From the NCBI GenBank assembly GCA_910592205.1, contig CAJVPJ010000785.1:1-16659 (forward strand): 16,659 bases of DNA, given 5' to 3'. Shown here piece after piece: positions 10,103-16,659 of the stretch. The position numbers and the translations under genes were made by a program. Every line of letters begins with the position of its first letter. Within the stretch, counting starts at the first letter, position 1. Source of the DNA: Paraglomus occultum (taxonomy: Eukaryota > Glomeromycota > Glomeromycetes > Paraglomerales > Paraglomeraceae). The notes under the pieces are model-generated. The model did not search any database and was not told the origin of the DNA. It worked only from the letters and a program-made list of their open reading frames with translations.

Positions 10103-12271
10103 ATGCCGTCAAATTCACCCATATCGATCGATGTGAAGGAGTACCTTCAAATAAAAGACACTAATCCACCAGACTATGCGGATCTCCAGAAACTCCCGTT
10201 CGGTAAGAAATTCAATATGGATTTTATGCGCAAACCACCTCATCCATCCCGCGCAAAGGGAGAAGAGGAATATCGACAAGGAAACTATGCAAATGCGATC
10301 GATTATCTCTCAGAAGCACTCGAACACAACAAAAACAGCTACACCACTCTTTGCAACAGAGCAATGGCATACGCGGCAACGAAAAACTTGTCTGCTGCGT
10401 TCGACGATTTGAACCTTGCAATAGCAATGAGACCTAACGAATCGCGGGGCCTTTTACTCGCAGGAGAATATTGCCGCATTGCTCATATGTACGAGATAGC
10501 GTTACGCTGTCTGAATAAAGCATTAGAATTTGATCTGTTCAGTAAACATTTATGGAACAGCAGAGGCGCAACTTACTATGCACAAGGCAAATACCAAAAA
10601 GCAACTGACGATTTCAACCGAGCTCTCGTACTCAAGCTATCCGACAAGTTTGCGCTGAGGAAACTGGCTGAAATGAATTGGAGTATCGGGCAATACTCGG
10701 TTGCAATATCTAATTTCAACAAGCTCCTTGCAGTTGATCCGGATAATAGCCGAGCACTTTACTTGCGAGGAGACTGTCTATCAAAATCTGGACAACTGCA
10801 AGCGGCGCTGGCCGATTTCAACAAGGCGCTCTTGTCCAATCCGAACGACACCAAGATCCTGTTTAGCAGAGGGAGTGTGTACACAACACTCGCGCTTTAT
10901 CCACAGGCGCTGGACGATTTTAACCTCATCCTACAATTAGACAATAACAACTCGCGTGCTATAAGAGCGCGTGCCGATGTATACAGACTAATGGGCAGAA
11001 ACACCGAGGCGCTGAATGATCTAAACTCTGCGTTGGAATCGGGCACAGATCATGCAGAAGTTTTATTCGAGAGAGGTAGATTGTACAAAGAAATGAAAAA
11101 ATACGACTTGGCGATCCAAGACCTGCGTAATGTCATTGCCGAAAACCCCGAACACTCTCGTGCGTTAGCTCATCTAGGGGATACATATAGGTTTCTGGGC
11201 AAGGTCAATTTGGCACTTGAAAATCTCAACAGGGCAATCGAACTCAACCCGAATGACACGTTTGCGCTGAGCAGACGAGGAGACTTGTATCGAATGACTG
11301 GAAAAGATGATATGGCATTAACTGATCTAAACAACTGCTTCAGAATTCAAGCAAATGACGCGTTTGCACTCAGATCACGTGGAGCATATTACAAAAGTCA
11401 CAACCAACCGGACATTGCTCTCTCTGATTTCACGCATGCGTTGGAATTGGAACCAAACGATGCATACGCATTAAGAAACAGGGGCGATATATACAGGCGG
11501 TTGCAATTATATGACAAGGCGTTTGCAGACTTGAGTCGATCATTAGAAATAGAACCAAATAACAATTTCGCGCTCGTCATATTTGGATCCGTCTGTTGCA
11601 CGTTAAAGAAATATTCATTGGCTATTAGACATCTGACTCAAGCTATCAACAACAATCCATCAAACGCGTTGGCTTATACTTACAGGGGAGAAGCGTATTA
11701 CGTACTAGGAAATTATGACGAGGCATTGGCTGACCTGAATAAAGCATTGGAAATCAATCCTACGAGTGTCTATGCGTTGACCGGAAAGGGAGATCTCTAT
11801 ACTGCAATTGGCATGTATGACAAGGCGTTAGAATGCTACTACACAGTATTGAAGTTGCAGCCAAATGATGACTATGTATCACAGTCAATTGACAAGGCTA
11901 GATTGTTACAGATGCAGGAGAGGAATTTGAGCATGAGAGAGACGAATGGCGTAAGGGCTAATGTAGAGACACACGAAAGCATTGGTGCGAGTACGGGCAC
12001 GCGTAGTGTTGAGAACTTTGCGAACGCGGGCGAAACTGTTGTTGAGAATGTGGGCAAGACTATGGATGAGAGTGTGAGCGTAGCAAACATGGATGATAGT
12101 GTGGTTGAGAGTGTAGACAAGACTGTGATTGAAAGTGTCGGCGTGAGTGAGAGTATGGGCGAGCGTTCGGTTGAGAGTATGTGCGAGAATTCGAGTATGG
12201 GCGAGCGTTCGGTTGAGAGTATGGACGATAGGCTTGTCAATAATGGAGAGATAACGAATATTGCATCATGA
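10103..12271 (+). CDS. Protein with 16 tandem TPR repeats and Ser/Glu-rich tail, 722 aa
   Basis: Tetratricopeptide-repeat protein, predicted to be an all-helical protein-protein interaction scaffold; no enzymatic domain is visible and the partner is unknown. Residues 1-44 are a unique leader. Residues 45-588 are 16 uninterrupted 34-residue TPRs with no insertions, typically of the form RGD-Y...G.YD.AL.DLN.AL.L.PND (best in repeats 6, 10, 12, 13 and 15). Residues 589-722 form a low-complexity tail rich in Ser, Glu, Val and Met, ending in two copies of an SMGERSVESM unit. The gene is a single open exon, in contrast to its intron-split neighbours. The ATG is preceded by an in-frame TGA at 10070-10072 and has A at -3. 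Long regular TPR arrays of this style are heavily expanded in Glomeromycotina, where many are joined to kinase-like domains; no such domain is present here. The gene converges on the elongase gene, with 426 nt between stop codons. Confidence 0.95.
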   Translation: MPSNSPISIDVKEYLQIKDTNPPDYADLQKLPFGKKFNMDFMRKPPHPSRAKGEEEYRQGNYANAIDYLSEALEHNKNSYTTLCNRAMAYAATKNLSAAFDDLNLAIAMRPNESRGLLLAGEYCRIAHMYEIALRCLNKALEFDLFSKHLWNSRGATYYAQGKYQKATDDFNRALVLKLSDKFALRKLAEMNWSIGQYSVAISNFNKLLAVDPDNSRALYLRGDCLSKSGQLQAALADFNKALLSNPNDTKILFSRGSVYTTLALYPQALDDFNLILQLDNNNSRAIRARADVYRLMGRNTEALNDLNSALESGTDHAEVLFERGRLYKEMKKYDLAIQDLRNVIAENPEHSRALAHLGDTYRFLGKVNLALENLNRAIELNPNDTFALSRRGDLYRMTGKDDMALTDLNNCFRIQANDAFALRSRGAYYKSHNQPDIALSDFTHALELEPNDAYALRNRGDIYRRLQLYDKAFADLSRSLEIEPNNNFALVIFGSVCCTLKKYSLAIRHLTQAINNNPSNALAYTYRGEAYYVLGNYDEALADLNKALEINPTSVYALTGKGDLYTAIGMYDKALECYYTVLKLQPNDDYVSQSIDKARLLQMQERNLSMRETNGVRANVETHESIGASTGTRSVENFANAGETVVENVGKTMDESVSVANMDDSVVESVDKTVIESVGVSESMGERSVESMCENSSMGERSVESMDDRLVNNGEITNIAS
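10235..11866 (+). repeat. 16 x 102-nt coding repeat array (TPR units)
   Basis: Each 34-residue TPR corresponds to 102 nt and the register is kept without a single insertion or deletion through 16 units (1632 nt). At DNA level the units are strongly diverged, so the array is old rather than a recent satellite-like expansion. The final repeats (13, 15 and 16) are closest to the family consensus. Confidence 0.9.
12151..12223 (+). repeat. Pair of 31-nt exact direct repeats, 42-nt period
   Basis: The identical 31-nt segments 12151-12181 and 12193-12223 encode SMGERSVESM within the tail of the TPR protein. The 42-nt offset is 14 codons, so the frame is kept. Exact identity suggests a recent in-frame duplication, in contrast to the diverged TPR units upstream. 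Confidence 0.92.
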
Positions 12272-12697
12272 TCAAAACTGCCAGGCGTGATCGCGAGAGT
12301 GAAACGTAGAGATGCTAATGAATTAAATGATGGACTTAAGAATATTCTACTCGTTGTTATAATTACCGATCTGTGCATTTGTTAAATACGATTGTACTTA
12401 TTGTATTATTATTATCGCTTGGATTAACGTGCGTTTATTATCACACGGATTTTATGCATTCGCAAACTATATAATTATTCACGATAAGAAGACATGTTGT
12501 GAGAAGATTTAAATAGTAATAATTCTATTATCATCATATATATTATAGGTATATGTGTCCCATTTTTATAATAACTACAGATCAGTCTATAGGATCGATA
12601 TTAATTAACATGCCTCTCAACTGCATCAACTGATCATTAATAAATATGTTGATATTCTTTATCTATTAGCTACTATTCCATTTTCAGAACTAACGAC
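12272..12697. other. Spacer between convergent TPR and elongase genes
   Basis: No gene seen. It should carry both 3' UTRs and polyadenylation sites. AATAAA occurs on the plus strand at 12639-12644, far downstream of the TPR stop; AT-rich runs such as ATATATTATA near 12538 fill the rest. Confidence 0.6.
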
Positions 12698-13759
12698 TCA
12701 TTCAGTTTTAGGACCCTTTCCATTAATCGAATGGCCAGCCGGTGGCACCTTTCCACTAGGTCGCTTGCTGTATGTCTTTTTAAAGAACTGAATGAACAAG
12801 AGTAAATAGCTGCTGAGCAATACGCACCCAAAGACGGCAGCGTACGAATTTCCAGCACATGATCCTGCGTTTGGCATCCACGGGAAGTACTTTTCACTAA
12901 AGTAGGTATAGGTGCAGAAATAGACAAAGCCCAAGTCGGCGATGAATTGGCCAATTTGCATCGATGTCAGGTATTTCTTCCACCAGATGCGGGCTCCACC
13001 AGCTGCTCGAAAATAGTAATAATACATGAATACGTGGACCGTGAGGTTGAGTGTGATTGGAACCCATGACTAAAGGAGGAGGGGAGAAAACGCACATTGT
13101 ATTTGAGTGATGTAAAATTTCTGCCATTCATTCGAAAACATTCGACATTATACATACCACTGATGTACGTCCAATAAGTTGAGAAAAGCAAAGAGCTGCT
13201 GTCATGCTATGATGGTACCAATGAAGGAATTCTAACATAAATGGCAACAAATGGATTAGTGAGACTATGGATTGGATTGCTAGCCCCATTCACCGCGTCA
13301 CTTACCAAGTTGCTTTTTCCTAAGGACCAAGAACATAGTATCAAGAAATTCCCAGTACTTGACCAAATTATTCAAATAATACAGCAGCTCTAATTTCTGG
13401 GTCCAAGCACCATTATTGCATATAGCGTAGAATAACCCATTATTGTAGAGAATAGGAAACAGTTGCTCTACAAACAGCAACAGAAGCGCAAGCGAAACTG
13501 TCGTCAGAGCAAGATTATGCAACTGGAACAAAATCTTTGCTTTGATCTCGGGAACATTCTTCATCATAGACTGTCCGCCAAGTATTAATGCATAATAAGC
13601 GATACATGCAAAACTGACTTCACCCATAGTAGATAATGGAGTGACGCCAGATATAAATCGAAAATCGGAAGGATCATTTCCAGTAACAAACTCGTATGAT
13701 TTTGCAAAGTAGTCATATAGATAGATGCCAAACGGGCGCTCGGACGTTATGAATGCCAT
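12698..13759 (-). CDS. ELO-family very-long-chain fatty acid elongase (Elo2/Elo3-like), 3 exons, 299 aa
   Basis: Beta-ketoacyl-CoA synthase (condensing enzyme) of the endoplasmic-reticulum fatty acid elongation cycle, joining malonyl-CoA to long-chain acyl-CoA. Exons on the minus strand are 13759-13306, 13231-13158 and 13069-12698. Introns are 13305-13232 (GTAAGT...TTAG, 74 nt) and 13157-13070 (GTATGT...TTTAG, 88 nt). Total is 900 nt, 300 codons including TGA. The ordered ELO motifs are all present: KYWEFLDT (134-141), the histidine box HWYHH (155-159), NLTVHVFMYYYY (184-195) and TSMQIGQF (211-218). Several hydrophobic stretches (about 48-62, 85-105 and 233-255) fit the multi-pass family. The segments FQLHNL, VEQLFPI and AICNNGAWTQ closely resemble yeast Elo2/Elo3, so the very-long-chain, sphingolipid-related class is likely. 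No canonical C-terminal KKxx signal is seen; the end is GPKTE. The ATG is in good context (G at -3, G at +4) behind a T-rich leader. Family assignment is firm; exact chain-length specificity is inference. Confidence 0.95.
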
Positions 13760-16061
13760 TTCTTGATTCTAGATATCGAGAATTTCGAAAAGAAAGCTCT
13801 CGCAAAAAGGTAAAAGAAAAAATTTTTTTTTGTTCAAGAATAAAAAATGGCGGGTGTTAATGGGAAAATAAATTAAAATTTTTGAATAAATGCGGTGTGA
13901 CATAGAGAATGCGGTTGACACATGAAATATTCACGGTGAAACCGAATAAGGAATAAACTTTGGTACTCCAAAATTCTCATCTTTATTTGGTAAGATGGCC
14001 CCATTCATATTTCACAATGAAACCCATTCCAGGAAATTCGTAAGTTTGCACGTGTCGATTAAAGGTGTCAAACTGACATAGTTGTCGTATATCATCAAAT
14101 TAAGGTAGAAAATTTACGCAACAAGAAGGTTGACTAGTCATTGTGATATGACGATCTCAACGCCCAACAGAATGAACCAGTTTAGTGTTTCGTTAAAAAA
14201 ATCGAATTACTTCATATGGGGTTGTGAGGAAGCAGATGAAACAGAACAGGCAAACGTGATTACAACGCCACAAACAAATCTCAGGGGAAACAATGTGAAC
14301 ATTTTGATCACAAATTATCGAGGTAAACCGACGATAGTTCAACCACATGAACTAACTTTAAGCCTATTAATATGCAATAATAATAACATCGATTGATTTA
14401 ATATAGATAGGATTATCATAATATGAATTAATTTACATTTACATTAAGCCCACTTTGGAGCCCGAAAAATAAAATTACGACGTGAAAAGATCACTCCTCG
14501 CATTTTAAACAAGACTGAGCGATCAGTTGATGAAAGATCGTTCGTTATAGTCAGACTATTCACAGTTACCGTAATGCGTAATTCGAATCTAGTTGTGAGA
14601 AATGTCATATTGAATATCCCACCTTTTGATCAAAAGATTAAAATCTCATTAATTGATAGCAGGTAACTTTTTGTAACGCTACAGCTTCACATCATCAACA
14701 AACAGAGCGAAACACCCATTGTGCGTACAGAAAAATCACAAGAAATGAAAAGACGAAAAAAGAATAGCGTCGCCAAGAAGATTAAACTGCATAGTATCAA
14801 GAGAGAAACCCGTACATTAAGTAGCGACTCGACATGGAAGTTCATGCGAGGATATTCGATTAGATCCCCGCTTGGTTGTTTGGTCTCAGGAAATTATAGT
14901 GGATGGTGACTTTGAAAACAAAAAAAAAAAACTTTGGAAACAGTATAGTTGGTTATTTATTATAGCGAAAGTACACATCATTAGTGTGCGTATAAACGTG
15001 GCGCAGGCAGCTCGCATGCGGGGAAGGTGTGTTGCTGATGATGAACAATCATGCGCTTGCACATTCGTTGATTAATAAGTAGAGGTACTTTTTTGACAAA
15101 GCTCACATATATTATCAAAGCGTGATTGATATAAAAAAACAAACCATTGGGATCGCTTTATATCCCCAGTCCTTCAATTTGCGAGTATTTCTATTATGAT
15201 TACAAATACAGATACAATCGGCTGCGACTTGACAATTATTACAAAACAATTGGTTACTGGTCAAATAGATACGCGGACCGAGATATTGTAAAAATCGTGA
15301 ATTTTCCTCATGGTGGCATCATGGATTTGTTCAGCCATTTCTACTGATTTTTAAATATTGGTAGCAACAAAAATCAGACTTTCCTGAATTATGATCATGT
15401 TCATGGACATTATAAGACGACATACTTATCGATTTTTATAAGAGCATAATAATGTTTGCGCATTGAAACGGACAATAAACCTTGGAACAGCATTCAGGAA
15501 AATGATTACCAGTTTATAAATGGGTCGTTACAAGTAACGAAACAAAACACTCGGCAGTTAAGAACTCGTAATTCGTAGGCTTGATGTTAGTTAAAGAAAC
15601 GTATTGAATGGTATGCATTATCAAAAATTATGACACTTTTCAATGTTGTCACAACGAAATACCGTAAACGCCTGCAATAGACTTCTTAACGCCAAAACGC
15701 AAAGAGAACTTGGCAGTCGCGAAGATATGGAAATTCTCAATTAAATCATTATTAAATAGTCTCTCAATAACGGGTCGCGCTTTTATTGAACTAAGCGATA
15801 GCACGAATATTAAATATGTAACGACAGACAACAAAAGTATTTAGATATTATGCAGGAGTTTTCGATTACAAACTCTCGAATGTGAGCTGCTTTAGAGAGC
15901 ATTTGCTTTCTTCCAATTTGACGCCAACGCTGAGATTACTGATACATTACTTTTACGTCAAGATTTGTTGTAAATAGTCGAATCTATTCAAAGCAGATAT
16001 ATATTTGATACAGTATTGCATACTCCCTCTTTCCCGTCTTCTTTCTCTGGTGCTTCCTGCA
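13760..16061. other. Elongase upstream region and undecided DNA
   Basis: The elongase promoter should lie immediately right of 13759; a long A/T homopolymer tract is at about 13818-13832. Further right are open stretches on the plus strand: 14148-14396 (ATG, 82 codons), 14667-14909, 14822-15075 and 15147-15347. None has a recognisable domain and no consistent splice model joins them, so I do not call a gene here. No RNA gene was recognised. Confidence 0.4.
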
Positions 16062-16252
16062 TTACAACAATTGTATCTCTCTAGTAGCTACTTCTATCGT
16101 GTCAACGTTAATGTAATCGCTCACTACAATATCGTCCACGTTCATTTGATGCATAAGTGATTTGGCCATCACTTTTTTCAATTTCTGATTCATATTCTCC
16201 TTCGTACGTTTTATCGTCAGGCAAAATGCTTGTTGTTTACGATAATCACGTT
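16062..16252 (-). CDS. Possible 3'-terminal exon of an unrecognised gene extending past the right edge
   Basis: Reading leftward, a splice acceptor (TTCTTATCTAG) ends at 16253. It is followed by 62 codons open to a TAA at 16064-16062, in a frame that needs one nucleotide from an upstream exon. The peptide is hydrophilic and helix-prone, with segments such as RDYRKQQAFCLTIKRTKE and MNVDDIVVSDYINVDTIE, and it lacks the Asn/Tyr/Ile-rich look of random AT-rich translations. I do not recognise the family. No consistent upstream exon was found between 16253 and 16659, so it would have to lie outside the window. An open stretch of this length is also compatible with chance. Confidence 0.3.
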
Positions 16253-16523
16253 CTAGATAAGAATATTGCGTATGTGGCGTTACAATGTCTACGATAAATT
16301 ATTCATTGGGTAATTAATTGTATTGGATTCACTAAAACGGTAAAGATTATTACTTAATTAAACTAGAGTCACGCGCATTAATCATAGAACTGAAGAAGGC
16401 CTTGATTAGACATACGACAAGTCTAGATTATCATGTTCGGTTTGATTTTTGAATTTATAAGTTTTTACGAAATGTGTAATCGTTATACTTTAAAACACAT
16501 GTTTGACTTTTATTTCTCTGGAT

Positions 16524-16572
16524 CATTTCACTGACAATCATTTCACCGACAGGTACATTTCATCGACAAAGA
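16524..16572. repeat. Three imperfect copies of CATTTCAYYGACA
   Basis: Copies begin at 16524 (CATTTCACTGACA), 16539 (CATTTCACCGACA) and 16556 (CATTTCATCGACA), spaced 15 and 17 nt apart. Each differs from the others at one or two positions. They form a small diverged tandem cluster next to a G-rich/A-rich patch (16579-16603). Function unknown. Confidence 0.85.
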
Positions 16573-16659
16573 CTACAAAAAAGGGGGATGGCTAAAGCGG
16601 GGGCAAATACATGAAATCATCAAATCAATAACAATTTTTTAATTAAGTTATTGATGTTT

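Noticed and set aside
11872-12378. 168-codon open frame on the minus strand over the TPR protein's tail
   Set aside because: It is the antisense shadow of the repetitive Ser/Glu/Val codons, rich in Ser/Thr/Leu without any domain, and lies mostly inside a well-supported gene on the other strand.
12897-13191. Minus-strand open frames of 74-76 codons over the elongase exon 2-3 region
   Set aside because: They are out-of-frame shadows that run through intron 2 of the elongase gene.
15649-15834. Minus-strand frame with a signal-peptide-like start (LSVVTYLIFVLSLSS)
   Set aside because: The apparent start is TTG, an in-frame TAA lies 9 nt upstream, there is no ATG and no acceptor AG between them, so no eukaryotic start or exon can be made.

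Overview
This window looks like nuclear DNA of an early-diverging filamentous fungus. The sequence is AT-rich (roughly mid-30s % G+C by eye). Genes are sparse and split by short GT-AG introns, mostly 66-94 nt with branch-site-like CTAAC/CTAAT motifs. The kinase is of a type familiar from fungi (NRC-2/Fpk1), the elongase resembles yeast Elo2/Elo3, and the TPR protein has the long regular arrays of 34-residue 'RGD-Y...ALxDLNxALxLxPN' repeats that are greatly expanded in arbuscular-mycorrhizal fungi. Glomeromycotina is my best guess, but it is an inference from style, not a proof.

Layout, left to right. (1) Minus strand, 1-334: the first two exons of a Myb-domain protein that runs off the left edge. 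(2) 335-3344: mostly non-coding DNA, with a C10 tract, a perfect 21-nt palindrome at 2770-2790 and one weak exon candidate. (3) Minus strand, 3345-6123: a complete AGC-family protein kinase, an nrc-2/FPK1 orthologue. I reconstructed it by hand as 11 exons and 550 residues, including an 18-nt microexon and a final intron that is invisible in a simple ORF view. (4) 6124-10102: about 4 kb without a convincing gene, between the divergent kinase and TPR genes. It holds a nested inverted repeat at 7660-7719 and a GC-richer island at 9072-9212. (5) Plus strand, 10103-12271: an intronless 722-residue protein with 16 consecutive TPR repeats and a Ser/Glu/Val-rich tail. (6) 12272-12697: a short spacer between convergent genes. 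(7) Minus strand, 12698-13759: a three-exon ELO-family fatty acid elongase of 299 residues. (8) 13760-16659: largely non-coding or undecided, with several overlapping open stretches, a possible 3'-terminal exon at 16062-16252 (minus) and a short imperfect tandem repeat at 16524-16572.

The genes do not form a pathway or operon. The only functional link I can suggest is loose: NRC-2/Fpk1 kinases regulate plasma-membrane lipid asymmetry through flippases, and the elongase makes very-long-chain fatty acids for sphingolipids. I found no mobile-element protein, CRISPR array, rRNA or convincing tRNA, and nothing I would call a new biological system. The most useful results are the spliced gene models, which an ORF-only view breaks into pieces or misses.
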